Counted from the first letter of the stretch, positions 46,567 through 57,189 are shown. The stretch is 64,000 nucleotides of DNA from AP-15 sp963698995 (GCA_963698995.1 CAVOTD010000067.1:1-64000); one strand, 5' to 3'. Notes: generated by a model from the letters alone, not told the origin. Numbers and translations: made by a program.

Positions 46567-49500
46567 ATGTCCCAAGGTCAATGCCGCCGTCCATGGCGCT
46601 GCATGGTTTTCGCCGCTGCCGTTTCGATACTCGCCTATCCGGCCGCCTCCGCTAAAGACTCAACCGCGTCGATCAAGGAAGCGGACCAATATGTCGCGAA
46701 AGGCAATCTCAAGGCGGCTGAGATCGAGCTGCGTAACGCCGTCCGCGAGTCACCGCAAGATCCCGCTCTGCATGCCCGGCTCGCCGACGTTTATCTGCAG
46801 CTCGGCGACCCCGTATCGGCGGAACGCGAGGCGCGCACCGCCCGCGAACGCAACGGCGACGAAGCAGGCTATCTTCCGACACTAGCGGATGCGCTGCTTC
46901 GTCAGAGCAAATTCGCCGACCTTCTAGACCTGGTCCAGCCGGGCGATCGAAATCCGGCGCTCGAAAGCCAGATCAGGACTGCGCTTGGCAGCGCGGCGGC
47001 CGGATTGGGCGATCGGAACAAGGCCGAAACGCTGTTGCGTGACGCCGTCAAACTCGATCCCGGCGCCGTCCGGCCAAAGATCCAGCTCGCACGCCTGCTG
47101 AACGCGACTCAACCCGACGAGGCCGACAAGCTGATCGATGAAGCAATTGCGGGAGGCCCGCGCTCGGCCGAAGCGCTTCAGGTCAAGGGGGAGATGTTGC
47201 GGAGCCGTGGCGACCAGGAGGCCGCCCTGCGCCTGTTCGACGAGGCGCTGAAGATCGACCCGAAGAGCGTGCCGGCCCATCTGAGCCGCGCCAACGTCAA
47301 CATCGCGCAGGGCAAGTTCAAGGCTGCCGACGAGGATCTCGACCCGATCCTCAAGGCTTCTCCGAACAATTTCATGGCGAATTATCTGCGTGGCCTAGAA
47401 TTGGCTAAGCAGGAGCAATATGTTGCGGCTGACCGCATATTCGAGCGCATCAGTCCTTCCTTCCCGGCATTCTGGACCGGTTATTATCTCCAGGGGGCGA
47501 CAAAGCTCGCGCTCGGGCAATATGCCCAGGCGGAAACAATATTGGCGAAATACCTCAGTCGGGCGCCGGACGATATGAGGGCAGCGCGGCTGATGGCGAC
47601 CGCGGCGCTGCAGCAGCGCGCCGCCTCTCGGGCCATCGAATACCTCAAGCCGCTGGTCGACAAGATGCCGGCGGACGCAGCAACGCTGAGCCTCCTTGGC
47701 AACGCCTACATGGCTGAGGGGAAGCCGGACATGGCGTTGCAGCAGTTCGAAAAGGCCGCCACCCTCGACCCGGATAACCCCAACATCAAGACCCGGGTCG
47801 CCATTTCGGAGATCGATACCGGGCAAGGTCAGCAGGGGCTCGCCGCGCTAGAGCAGGTGTTCGCCACCGATTCCGGCGCGAGCGTCGCCGGTCCGACGCT
47901 GGTGCTGACCGAGCTGCGCGCCAAGCGGCTGGATAAGGCGGCCGAAGTTGCCGACTCGCTGATCAAACGCGACGGCAAGAACCCGATTTACCACACCCTG
48001 TTGGGGGTGGTCCGTGTCGCCCAGCAGGATTATCCCGCCGCCGAGAGAGCGTTCCGGGCAGCCTTGGCGATCGACCCGGAGTTTCCGGCGGCAACCCGCG
48101 ATCTGGCTCAGCTCTTCGTCGCTACCGGCCGTACGGACGAAGCCAAGAAAGTCGACGACGATCTCTTGACGAAGAAGCCAGACGATGTTGGCGCCCTGCT
48201 CGGGCTCGCGGATATCTATATCGCCGAAAAGAAGTGGCCGGAAGCCACCGAGGCGATCAATCGGGCGCGCACCGCGGCGCGTAATGATCCGGCGCCCGGC
48301 CTTAAGCTGGTCGCCCTCTACGAACTTCGCCAGGACTGGAGCAACGCCAAGACTGTGGCGGCGGAACTCGCCGCGCAATACCCCGGTGACGTCAACGTGC
48401 TCGATGCGCAAGGGCGAAGCCCAGCTCGGCGCCGGCGATATCCGCGGTGCAATCTCCAGCTACAAGCGTGCTCACGAGTTGGCGCCGAACTCGATCCCTA
48501 TCCTGTCTCGCTATCTCGCGCTGCTCAATGCCGGGAAATATTTTAGCGAGGCCCGCGAGGTGCTGCAGGAAGCGGTTGCCCGCGACCCGCGTAACGCCTC
48601 CTTGAAAGCCGACCTGATCCGCATCGAAGCCGAGGTGAACGGGCTGGATGCCGCCTTGGCCAAGGCGCAGGCACTGGCCAAAGCCGATCCGGACAACAAC
48701 ATTTATGACCTGATATCGGCCGAGCTCTACGAGAAGGCGGGACGCAACGCCGAAGCCATCGCCGTGCTCGAGAAAGCCGGCGCGGCACGGCCATCGGATG
48801 GCCTGACGGTGGCTCTGGCCCGCCTCTATAGCCGCACCGGGGATTTCGCCAAGGCCGAAACGGTCCTGGCCGGCCGGTTGAAAGCCGATCCGAAAAATGT
48901 TGCGGTAGCCACGGCGCTGGCGCCGCTCTATCAGTCAGCCGGGCGCCTCGCCGAGGCGAAGAAAGTCTATGACGGCCTCCTGGCGCAGCAGCCCGACAAT
49001 GTCGCTGGCCTGCTCGGCCGGGCCGAAATTGCGGCAAAGGAGAAGAACTGGCCGGAAGCGACGGACTACATCAGCCGCGCACGCGCAGCCGCACCCAACG
49101 ATCCGGCTCCTGGGATCGCGCTCGTGAACCTGTTTGGAGTGCGCAAGGAGTGGAAAGACGCGCTGGCAGCGGCAAATCAACTCGTCCAGCGATTTCCCGC
49201 GAATCCCGATGTTCTCGACGCCAAAGGGCGAGTTCAGATCGCATCAGGTGACATACAAAGCGCAATTTCCACCTATAAAAAACTGTCCGAAATCGCGCCT
49301 ACTTCTGCTCCGGTATTATCGCGCTATTTGGGATTGCTACATGGAGCAAAGGATTATGCGCAAGAGCGAAGCGTGCTGCAAGCTGCTCTCGACCGCGATC
49401 CCAAGAGCGGAGCGCTAAAGGGCGATTTGATCCGTGTCGAGGCGGCAAACGGCGGTCTGGACGCCGGGCTCGCAAAGGCGCGCGCCTTTGCCAAGGACGA

Positions 49501-50173
49501 CCCCGATAATTCGCTCTACGATATCGTTTCGGCTGAACTTTACGAGAAGTCCGGACGTGCCCGCGAAGGGCTCACCTTGCTAGAAAAGGCGGTCGCCGCG
49601 CGGCCGTCCGACGACGGCCTGATCGTGGCGCTTTCCCGCCTTTATGCGCGCACCGGCGATCCCGGCAAAGCAGAGGCGTGCTTGAATACCCGTTTGAAGG
49701 CCGAGCCAAAGGACCTGTTGGTGCGCTCGGCTTTGGCCTCGCTCTATCTCGAGGAAAAGAAATACGATGACGCGGTGGCCGAATACGAGCGCATCACAAT
49801 CGAGCGCCCGACCGATGCGGCGGCGCTCAACAACCTGGCTTGGCTTTATCAGCAGAAAGGCGATTTGGCGAAAGCGCGTGCCTTAGCCGAGCGAGCAGTC
49901 GCCGCGGCTCCGCGAGCAGCGATGATCGACGATACGCTGGGATGGATCCTGCTCGCTCAGGGCGAGTCCGATAAGGCGATAACCTATCTGAGCGCCGCCA
50001 ACCTTTCGGCCCCGAGCAACCCGGACATTCAATATCACCTGGCTGTCGCGCTTCACCGGGCTGGCCGGCAGGCCGATGCTCAGGCGACGCTGGAGAATCT
50101 CCTTGGCTCCGGCGTGTCATTTTCCGACAAGGCCGAAGCGGAGAAGCTTTTGCAGGAGCTGAAGCACGGATGA
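46567..50173 (+). pseudogene. prsT: PEP-CTERM system TPR protein PrsT, one frameshift
   Basis: A large exported TPR protein of about 1201 residues after removing one extra base near 48409. ATG 46567 follows GGAAGGG and starts a signal peptide (RCMVFAAAVSILAYPAASAK). The body is continuous tetratricopeptide repeats (ADQYVAKGNLKAAEIELRNA is the first). It is longer than usual PrsT because a 271-codon segment is duplicated in tandem: the part beginning near 48394 recurs from 49208 (NVLDA... and DVLDAKG...). PrsT is thought to act in assembly of polysaccharide or PEP-CTERM export complexes. The break sits exactly in the first copy of the duplicated motif. Confidence 0.85.
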
Positions 50174-50193
50174 GGGGCGACGTTTACCGTCGT

Positions 50194-50235
50194 GCCGAGG
50201 AGCGCCTTTAGGCGCGTCTCAAAGCTCGGTTTTTT
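50194..50235 (+). terminator. Rho-independent-type terminator after prsT
   Basis: An outer pairing GCCGAG (50194-50199) with CTCGGT (50225-50230) and an inner hairpin GCGCC-TTTA-GGCGC (50202-50215) are followed by T6 (50230-50235). It is also part of a dispersed repeat family. Located 21 bases after the prsT stop. Confidence 0.6.
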
Positions 50236-50261
50236 GTTCTAGAACCTGTCCCCGAATTGGC

Positions 50262-50450
50262 TGCATCGCGGTCGTGCATGCTTCAAGACGCACCCTTCGG
50301 GTGCTCCTCGGCATGAGGATGTTTTTGATGGCATTGAGAAATGTTCCTCATCCTGAGGAAGCCGCGAAGCGGCTGTCTCGAAGGACGCACCGCGCTGATC
50401 CAGCCAATCGTCAATTGCTTCACAGGCTCTTTCGCAGGAATGACGATGGG
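50262..50450. repeat. Dispersed GAGGA/CTTCGAG-type repeat cluster
   Basis: Between prsT and the next gene are related segments with alternating complementary pieces: CTTCAAGACGCACCCTTCGG, CCTCATCCTGAGGAAGCCGC and CTGTCTCGAAGGACGCACCG. Their form (CCTCATCCTGAGGA...CGAAGGACG) is that of a repeat widely scattered in Rhizobiales genomes. A relic of the first repeat family (TTTCGCAGGAATGACGATGG) lies at 50429-50448. No gene is present in this stretch. Confidence 0.6.
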
Positions 50451-50537
50451 GAGCAGCAACTCGTTGAGAATCCTTGTCTTGGTCAGCTTCTCAGACACCG
50501 GCGGCAACGGCCTCGGTGCCCGCGCCAATGCTGACAG

Positions 50538-51674
50538 CTAGCGAGCCGTATCAATCTCTTGCAGAAGCCGGCGCAACTCTCGTGCCAGGCGAGGCGTAGT
50601 ATCTCTGCGGGGAGATGGCAGGGGATCTACGGCACGGGGCGCATCCTCTGCCCCGTCTGACCCTGTGCTCAGATGCCTGAGGACACTTGTCAGCTCCTCG
50701 ATGGCGGCCTGCAGTTCCGGAAAGACACCGGCTTCGGAGACCTTATCGCCGTCGATCGGCCGTTGCTGCGCGGCGGACGCCCGTGCTGCCGTTTCGAACG
50801 CTTCGGCCGACGCCCGCATCGCAGCTTCGAGCGATTGCGTATTGGCGGACAATTGGCTGACTGCATCCAGTAGAGCATGATGGCCTTGCTCGAGAGCCGC
50901 CGCGAGCCTCTCGGGCGGTTGAGCGGGCGCGGTTTCGCCCGATGCGGCGCCGTTGCACGCCACCTCCAGCAGCTCCACCGCACGGCGCAGGAGCCCGACC
51001 TCGACGCGTTCGGCAGGTAGTTGCGCAATCGTCTCGAGCAACGGCTCCGCGGTGACGTCGATAGTGATGCGGCCGAGGACGGCAAGAAGCAGTAAACCGA
51101 CGGTGATCAAAATGGCAGAAGCGGTCGGGATCGGGCCAGGCTGAAACGGCAGGGCCCCGTGATCTTGGGCGAGTCCCAAACCGGCAATTCCAGCAAGCAC
51201 GATCAGGGCACTCAGAAAATGGCTGCGCGCCAGCAAAATATAGTGAAGCCGGGCAATCTCGCGCCTGATCTCGACCGACGCAAAACGGGTTTGGAGTGCG
51301 CCGCTTCCGTTCGCTCTGCCTGATGGCGCCAGCACTGGGCCGAACCGCGATACAAGCTGCCGGAACCCGATGGTCCCAAAGGCGGCGAACCAATCGCGCC
51401 GAGCGGGGCTTTGGTCGGATCCAGTGCGCGCCAAGTGGTGGCGCACGCGAAGAGTGCCAGCTATCAAATTTGCCGTTGTCAGCAGCATCGCGCAAAGGCC
51501 GTAGACCGCCAGACCGGCAACTGCGAGCACGGGCAGGCGGGTCAGCAGGATCGACTCAATGTCGGAGCGCGGAACGTTCACGACATCGGGGACAGCGAAC
51601 GCGGCCGCCACGACAATCGCGCCGATCGCACTCGACAAAACGATCATCCATGGTTGCATCGACGGTCCTTCCAT
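50538..51674 (-). CDS. Membrane protein of unknown function
   Basis: A 378-residue protein I do not recognise. It has membrane segments near residues 9-30, 45-70, 150-175 and 185-205 (ASAILITVGLLLLAVLGRIT), a cytosolic loop between the second and third, and a long C-terminal part that is helical and Ala/Glu-rich (QSLEAAMRASAEAFETAARA), possibly coiled coil. The layout, a few helices followed by a coiled coil, resembles MotA/DUF-type integral proteins but no motif supports a name. Met6 (MQPWMIVLSS) is an alternative start. Convergent with prsT. Confidence 0.65.
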   Translation of the reverse strand: MEGPSMQPWMIVLSSAIGAIVVAAAFAVPDVVNVPRSDIESILLTRLPVLAVAGLAVYGLCAMLLTTANLIAGTLRVRHHLARTGSDQSPARRDWFAAFGTIGFRQLVSRFGPVLAPSGRANGSGALQTRFASVEIRREIARLHYILLARSHFLSALIVLAGIAGLGLAQDHGALPFQPGPIPTASAILITVGLLLLAVLGRITIDVTAEPLLETIAQLPAERVEVGLLRRAVELLEVACNGAASGETAPAQPPERLAAALEQGHHALLDAVSQLSANTQSLEAAMRASAEAFETAARASAAQQRPIDGDKVSEAGVFPELQAAIEELTSVLRHLSTGSDGAEDAPRAVDPLPSPRRDTTPRLARELRRLLQEIDTAR

Positions 51675-51955
51675 CGCCGGCGAGCAGGCCTTATTCCCAA
51701 TCGAGCCGCCTATCGCCGCTGGGTCTGGTCAAAACTTCCGCCCATTGCGACACCCGGCACAAGCGCCCGGCGTCTCCAGGAGAGAATAACCTAAATGCAC
51801 CCAACTTTCTCCCGCTCGAGCGTCGCATCTCTTCCCCGGCGCTTGCTTTTGAAACCGGAGGGCGGCCCGGGCTCGGCACGCGGCGCAGACTACCAGTCCG
51901 CCGCTAAGAATTCCCTATCCGGCACTGCCCAAAGCCTGGAGCTTAGCTATCGGCA

Positions 51956-53638
51956 TCAACCACCGCTCGCCCGAGCTTTCGCCCAGCTATCGCGCAAGCC
52001 GACTGTACGGTTAAAGATCATGCGGTTCCGCGCACTGTCGAGGTCCGGACAAAAATAGCCCTGACGTTCGAACTGAAACGGCTCTCCCGGGTTGGCGGCA
52101 GCGAGCGCCGGTTCGACCCGGCTGTCGGGCAAGGTTTCAAGCGAGTGCGGATTAAGATCGGCGGCAAAGTCGCCATCGGCGCCCGGGTCGGGGCGGGTGA
52201 AAAGCCAATTGTAGATGCGGATTTCTGCCGGCAGGGCGTGCGCCGCCGACACCCAGTGCAAAGTTGCCCTGACCTTGCGTCCGTCCGGGGTGGTGCCGCC
52301 GCGCGTCGCTGGATCATAGGTGCACAGCAGCTCGACGATCTCGCCCGCAGCATTTTTCACCGCTTCCCGGCAGGTGACGAGATAGGCGTAGCGCAACCTT
52401 ACCTCCCGCCCGGGCGACAGCCGGTAAAAGTTCTTGGGCGGGTGCTCCATAAAATCTTCACGCTCGACGAAGAGCTCGCGTCCAAACGGAACGCGCCGTG
52501 TGCCGGCAGCGGCATTCTCGGGATTGTTGACTGCATCGAGCTCCTCAGCAGCGCCGGCCGGATAGTTTTCGATGACGAGCTTCAATGGGCGCAGCACCGC
52601 CATCCGCCGTGGCGCGGTCTTGTTCAGCAGCTCGCGAATCGAGTGCTCGAACATCGCGACATCGACGACGCTATTGGCCCGCGCCACGCCGACACGCCGG
52701 ACAAAGTCGCGGATTGCCGCCGGCGGTACGCCGCGGCGCCGCAGCGCCGCCAATGTCGGCATGCGCGGGTCGTCCCAGCCGCTGACCCGGCCTTGGCGCA
52801 CCAGCTCCGTCAGAAAGCGCTTCGACAGCACGGTGTAGTTGATGCCGAGGCGAGCGAATTCGTACTGCCGCGGCCGCGACGGCACCGGCAGATTGTCGAG
52901 CAGCCAGTCGTAGAGCGGTCGATGATCCTCAAACTCGAGCGTGCACAGCGAGTGCGTCACGCCTTCGAGCGCATCGGACTGGCCGTGGGCAAAGTCATAG
53001 GTGGGATAAATGCACCATTTTGTGCCGGTGCGCGGGTGCGCCGCATGCAGGATGCGGTAGAGCACCGGGTCACGCAAATTGATGTTGCCTGCCGCCATGT
53101 CGATCTTGGCGCGCAACACCCGCGCGCCGTTTGGAAATTCCCCGTCGCGCATGCGGCGAAACAGGTCGAGGTTCTCGGCGACGGACCTGTCGCGATAAGG
53201 GCTGTTACGCCCGGGTTCGGTCAAGCTGCCGCGCATCGTCCTCATCTCTTCGGCGGGCAGATCGTCGACATAGGCCTTGCCGGCGCGGATCAGGTGCTCG
53301 GCCCACTGATAAAGCTGCTCGAAATAGTCGGAGGCGTAATAGAGGTGCGACCCCCAGTCGAAGCCAAGCCAATGCACGTCGCGCTTGATAGAATCAACGT
53401 ATTCCTGCTCTTCCCGGGTCGGGTTGGTGTCGTCAAAACGCAAGTGACAGCGGCCGCCATATTCCTGCGCCACCCCAAAGTTCAGGCCAATCGCCTTGGC
53501 GTGCCCAATATGGAGGTAGCCGTTCGGCTCCGGCGGGAAGCGCGTTACCACCTCTTTGCCGCCGGCCGCGATATCGGCCGCGATGATGTCGCGAATAAAG
53601 TCGCGGTTTGGTTCTTCGGCCGCCGCTGCTTCCGCCAT
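51956..53638 (-). CDS. glnS: Glutaminyl-tRNA synthetase
   Basis: A 560-residue class I synthetase that charges tRNA-Gln with glutamine. The HIGH motif is in RFPPEPNGYLHIGHAKAIGL, the KMSKS motif is the YTVLSKRFL block, and GTKWCIYPTYDFAHGQSDAL, SLCTLEFEDHRPLYDWLLDN and the C-terminal anticodon-binding barrels (LKLVIENYPAG onward) all match. Length agrees with the E. coli enzyme. I chose ATG 53638; ATG 53656 is equally possible. The upstream oxidoreductase is joined to this frame only because of an extra base; they are separate genes. Confidence 0.95.
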   Translation of the reverse strand: MAEAAAAEEPNRDFIRDIIAADIAAGGKEVVTRFPPEPNGYLHIGHAKAIGLNFGVAQEYGGRCHLRFDDTNPTREEQEYVDSIKRDVHWLGFDWGSHLYYASDYFEQLYQWAEHLIRAGKAYVDDLPAEEMRTMRGSLTEPGRNSPYRDRSVAENLDLFRRMRDGEFPNGARVLRAKIDMAAGNINLRDPVLYRILHAAHPRTGTKWCIYPTYDFAHGQSDALEGVTHSLCTLEFEDHRPLYDWLLDNLPVPSRPRQYEFARLGINYTVLSKRFLTELVRQGRVSGWDDPRMPTLAALRRRGVPPAAIRDFVRRVGVARANSVVDVAMFEHSIRELLNKTAPRRMAVLRPLKLVIENYPAGAAEELDAVNNPENAAAGTRRVPFGRELFVEREDFMEHPPKNFYRLSPGREVRLRYAYLVTCREAVKNAAGEIVELLCTYDPATRGGTTPDGRKVRATLHWVSAAHALPAEIRIYNWLFTRPDPGADGDFAADLNPHSLETLPDSRVEPALAAANPGEPFQFERQGYFCPDLDSARNRMIFNRTVGLRDSWAKARASGG

Positions 53639-53706
53639 TGCGTTCCCAGGCTCCATGACCCTGCCTATGTGGCGCAGCCCGGCGCACCCGCCAAGACCGC
53701 GGCGGC

Positions 53707-54676
53707 TCAAACCTCTTGGATCCGGCCGTCGGCGCCGACCGCTCCGGCGATGGCTTCGAAGCGCTGCGACCGTGTCGAGCATCTCGACCGTCGAGATCGG
53801 ATAAGGCTCGCGCCCGGCGACCGCGTCGGCGAAGGCTTCGAGGTTGGCGCGGACCGAATCGAGCGGCCGGAAATTCAGATGTTGCGGCTCGGCGCCGCTG
53901 CGCCTGATCAAAAGCTCGGTCCGGCCGAGCGCTTCGGCCGAAGCATTGCGGCCGAAAGCATGGACCCGCAGATAGAACGGTGTCGACCGCACCGCGGCCA
54001 GGGTCCCGCTGACGCCGGAGGTGAATTCGAGCAGCACCGAGAGGCTGTCGAGCGGATCGGGCGGCGGTTTGTGGGAGAGCAACAGCGCCTGGACGCGGCG
54101 GACCGGACCCGCCATCGCGATCAGCACGTCGAGGGCGTGGATGCCGGTCCCGGTCATGCCGCCCGCCGGTGATTCCGCCGGCGAATAGCGCCATTCCGTG
54201 AAGGTGCCGGCGACTTCGTTGCTGAAATGCGCCTCGACGTGGAGGAGTTTGCCGAGTTCGCCGCTTCTAACCACCCGGACGAGCTCTTTCAGCGCCGGAA
54301 AGAACCGCTTGTCCGTGCCGACGCCAAGCACCACTTTGGCCGCCTGACAAGCCGCGATCGCGCGCACCGCCTCGACCTTTTTCAAGGCCAGCGGCTTCTC
54401 GCAAAACACCGCCTTTCCCGCAACGGCGGCTGCAATGATCTGCTGGCAATGCACCGAATGCGGCGTCGCCAGCACCACCGCATCGATACTGCGGTCAGCG
54501 AGGACCGGTCCGAGCTCGCCGGCGAGATCCAGCCCATGCTTTGCCGCGTAGGCACGATGCTTGTCCGGATCGCGGCTGACCGCGCAGGTAAAGCGCAGCC
54601 GATCGCTGCTGCCTTGCACAGCATCGACCAGCGTCTTGCCCCACCGGCCAAGGCCGACGATCGCCGCTTCGATCAT
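53707..54676 (-). pseudogene. Gfo/Idh/MocA oxidoreductase, one frameshift
   Basis: An NAD(P)-dependent oxidoreductase of about 322 residues. The nucleotide motif is AIVGLGRWGKTLVDAV, and the substrate-domain marker AVFCEKPLALKK is present, as is the EWRYSPAESPAGGMTGTGIH block. Near the end EMLDTVAA should continue FEAIAGAVGADGRIQEV then stop at 53707; an extra base near 53761 instead runs the frame into glnS. Removing it restores the expected C-terminus. Likely acts on a sugar or polyol; specificity unknown. Confidence 0.85.
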
Positions 54677-54694
54677 CGGCCGAGCAGGCGACCG

Positions 54695-55456
54695 CTAGGT
54701 GCGGGGAGCGCCGATATGGCGGTGGAAGAAATTGAAGACCTTGTGCCAGCCGTCGACCGCCTGCTCCGGGCGGTAGTTCGGACGGTAGTGGGCAAAGAAC
54801 GCGTGCCCGGCGCCGTCATATCGGTGGAATTCGTAATTCTTGCCGTGCTTCTTCAGCTCGGCCTCGGTCTTGTTGACGTGCTCCGGCGTGGGGTTGGGGT
54901 CTTCGTTGCCGAACAGGCCCAAGACCGGGCAATTGATCCCCTCCGTCAGGTCTATCGGCGCCACCGGCTGGGCCTTGGTCAGCCGCGATTTGTCGTCGAC
55001 GACGACATTGCCGCCCCAGCAATCGACGGCACCCTGAACGAGATGCGACAGCTTGCAGGCAACCAGATAAGTCTGCCGCCCGCCCGAGCAGAAGCCGATC
55101 ACCCCGACCTTGCCACTGGCATGCGGCTGCGAGCGCAGGAAATCGATCGCGCCGGTCACGTCGCCGAGCATCTGCTCATCGGGGATACCGCCGCCTTCGC
55201 GGATCTTGGCGACGACCGCCTCGTCCGCGCCGTCGCCGACCCGGAAATAGAGGCTCGGCGCGACTGCAGCATAGCCGTGATGGGCGAATTTGCGGGCGAC
55301 CTCGCAGGTCCACTCATCCCAGCCCGGCATGTGATGGATCACGACGACGCCAGGATGCGGCCCGGCGTTGGTCGGGTGCGCGTAATACGCATCGCCGCGG
55401 TCGCCGCCGTGGCCGCGATAGGTCGTCATCCCCGCCTGTATGTTTCGAAACGCCAT
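54695..55456 (-). CDS. Dienelactone hydrolase family protein
   Basis: A 253-residue alpha/beta hydrolase. The catalytic triad is visible: nucleophile Cys in IGFCSGGRQ, Asp in FGNEDPNPTP and His in YDGAGHAFFAHY. It begins MAFRNIQAGMTTYRGHGGD. Family members open lactones such as 4-carboxymethylenebut-2-en-4-olide or act as general carboxylic ester hydrolases; cytosolic. It lies upstream of the Gfo/Idh gene on the same strand with an 18-base gap, so they may be co-transcribed. Confidence 0.88.
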   Translation of the reverse strand: MAFRNIQAGMTTYRGHGGDRGDAYYAHPTNAGPHPGVVVIHHMPGWDEWTCEVARKFAHHGYAAVAPSLYFRVGDGADEAVVAKIREGGGIPDEQMLGDVTGAIDFLRSQPHASGKVGVIGFCSGGRQTYLVACKLSHLVQGAVDCWGGNVVVDDKSRLTKAQPVAPIDLTEGINCPVLGLFGNEDPNPTPEHVNKTEAELKKHGKNYEFHRYDGAGHAFFAHYRPNYRPEQAVDGWHKVFNFFHRHIGAPRT

Positions 55457-55605
55457 GTCGGACCTCCTCCAGATGCGCCGGTTCTCTTGGCATCGAACCT
55501 CGGCAAACGCAAGCCGGATGTCGAACGAGGGCTGCGCTCGCGGCTTGACATTCGGGTCGCGCTCCCAACCCTGCTCGATCGGGATCGCGGGTGGGAGGTT
55601 GGATC

Positions 55606-56757
55606 ATGACCGGCGCTTTGGATCGCGTGCGTGTGCTCGATTTTACGACCACCATCGCCGGGCCGCATTGCACCCGGATGCTGGCCGATCTCGGCGCCGA
55701 GGTGATCAAGCTCGAGGCGCCCGAAGGCGACATGATGCGCACCCGGCCGCCGTTGCGAAACGGGGCGAGTACGAGTTTCGGCCAGCTCAATGCCGGCAAG
55801 AAGAGCGTCGTTCTCGACCTGAAGTCGGCCCGCGGGGTTGAAGCGGCACAGCGCCTGGTCGCCACTGCCGATGTACTGGCGGAGAATTTCCGGCCCGGCG
55901 TCATGCAGCGGTTTGGGCTCGATTACGACGCGTTGAAGGAATTCGAGCCAGGGCTGATCTATTGCGCCATTTCGGGTTATGGGCAGACCGGTCCGTCGTC
56001 GCAACTGCCGGCCTATGCGCCGGTCATTCACGCTGCCTCCGGCTACGATCTGGCGCATATGGCCTATCAGGGTGAACAGCGTCGGCCGGACTATTGCGGC
56101 ATCTATATCGCCGATGTGCTGACCGGCACTTACGCCTTCGGCGCGATCATGACCGCGCTTTACCAGCGCCAGTCGACCGGCCGCGGGCAGATGATCGACG
56201 TCTCAATGCTCGAAAGCATGCTGAGCCTGACGCTCAGTGAGATCCAATCGGCGCAGTTTTCGCTTCCGCCGCTCGGCAGGCCAATCTTTGGTCCGGTTGC
56301 CGCCAAGGACGGCTATATCAATTTGTCGATCGCCAGCGAGAGGACGTTTCAGAACCTGGCAATCGCCTCGGATCATCCCCAATGGATCACCGACCCACGC
56401 TTCGCCCAATACGCAGATCGCCGCGTCAATTGGGGTGAATTGATCGACGAGCTCGAAACCTGGTCGAAAGAGCGAACCACGCAGGAAGTACAGGCGCTGT
56501 TCGATCGCCACGGCGTACCGTCGTCGCCCTACCGCACGGTCAGGGAAGCGATGGCCGATCCACAACTCGCGCACCGCCAGGCCTTTGCCGAGGTGCACGA
56601 TGCCGGCGGTACTTTCCGGGCGCTCAACCCACCGTTCAGGTTGTCCGGCGCTAAGGCCGCGGCCGTCCCTCATGTCGCTACACTTGGCGAGAACACCGAA
56701 GCGGTATTGACCGAGCTTGGCTACAGCTCGGCGGAGATTGCGGCTCTCCGCGGCTAG
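55606..56757 (+). CDS. CaiB/BaiF-family CoA-transferase
   Basis: A 383-residue type III CoA-transferase, which moves CoA between carboxylic acids. Start ATG 55606 follows GGGAGG. Family blocks are VRVLDFTTTIAGPHCTRMLA, DLGAEVIKLEAPEGD, LNAGKKSVVLDLKS, ENFRPGVMQRFGLDY and YCAISGYGQTGPSS; the catalytic Asp is in YCGIYIADVLTGTYAFGAIM. The substrate is not evident. Convergent with the thioesterase gene, with stop codons overlapping. Confidence 0.92.
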   Translation: MTGALDRVRVLDFTTTIAGPHCTRMLADLGAEVIKLEAPEGDMMRTRPPLRNGASTSFGQLNAGKKSVVLDLKSARGVEAAQRLVATADVLAENFRPGVMQRFGLDYDALKEFEPGLIYCAISGYGQTGPSSQLPAYAPVIHAASGYDLAHMAYQGEQRRPDYCGIYIADVLTGTYAFGAIMTALYQRQSTGRGQMIDVSMLESMLSLTLSEIQSAQFSLPPLGRPIFGPVAAKDGYINLSIASERTFQNLAIASDHPQWITDPRFAQYADRRVNWGELIDELETWSKERTTQEVQALFDRHGVPSSPYRTVREAMADPQLAHRQAFAEVHDAGGTFRALNPPFRLSGAKAAAVPHVATLGENTEAVLTELGYSSAEIAALRG

Positions 56758-57167
56758 TCGGATGGTCGCTCGGACGGCGCGCTGTCGCCCGGCAACACGA
56801 GCTGTGTCTGCGTCACCAGAGCGACCCGCTCGCCGTCGCGACCAAAGATCGAGGTCTGCCAAACCAGCATGCGGCGGCCGACATGCAGTGGCACCGACTC
56901 GCCGATGACCCGGCCGGGAGCGCAGGAGCGGAAAAAGTTGGTCTTGGATTCGATTGTCGCCGTCCGCGCGCCGCGCGGAATGTGAAACCGCGACCCCAAA
57001 CCTCCGAGTTCGTCGCCGAAAGCCATCAGCGCACCGCCATGCAGGATGCCGACGGCGTTCAGATGACGTTCGTCAGCCTCCATTTCGCCGACGATCTTGT
57101 CCTTGTCAGCCGAGGTGATGCGGATGCCGAAATGCAGCGGCATGCCGCTGCGGGGCGGCAGCTCCAT
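56754..57167 (-). CDS. PaaI-family hotdog thioesterase
   Basis: A 137-residue hotdog-fold protein with the family motif NAVGILHGGALMAFGDELGG and the following ESKTNFFRSCAPGRVIGESV. It would hydrolyse an acyl-CoA thioester. ATG 57167 (MELPPRSG) gives the normal length; a longer frame adds a low-complexity leader. Its pairing with an adjacent CoA-transferase is suggestive. Confidence 0.88.
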   Translation of the reverse strand: MELPPRSGMPLHFGIRITSADKDKIVGEMEADERHLNAVGILHGGALMAFGDELGGLGSRFHIPRGARTATIESKTNFFRSCAPGRVIGESVPLHVGRRMLVWQTSIFGRDGERVALVTQTQLVLPGDSAPSERPSD

Positions 57168-57189
57168 GATCACTGACCAATAGCACGGT

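Noticed and set aside
50194..50450. CRISPR-like array
   Set aside because: The repeated pieces are of unequal length and in mixed orientation, with no regular spacers or cas genes.
51956..54676. A fused oxidoreductase-glutaminyl-tRNA synthetase of 906 residues
   Set aside because: The joint is created by one extra base near 53761; removing it gives a proper stop at 53707 and a separate glnS start.
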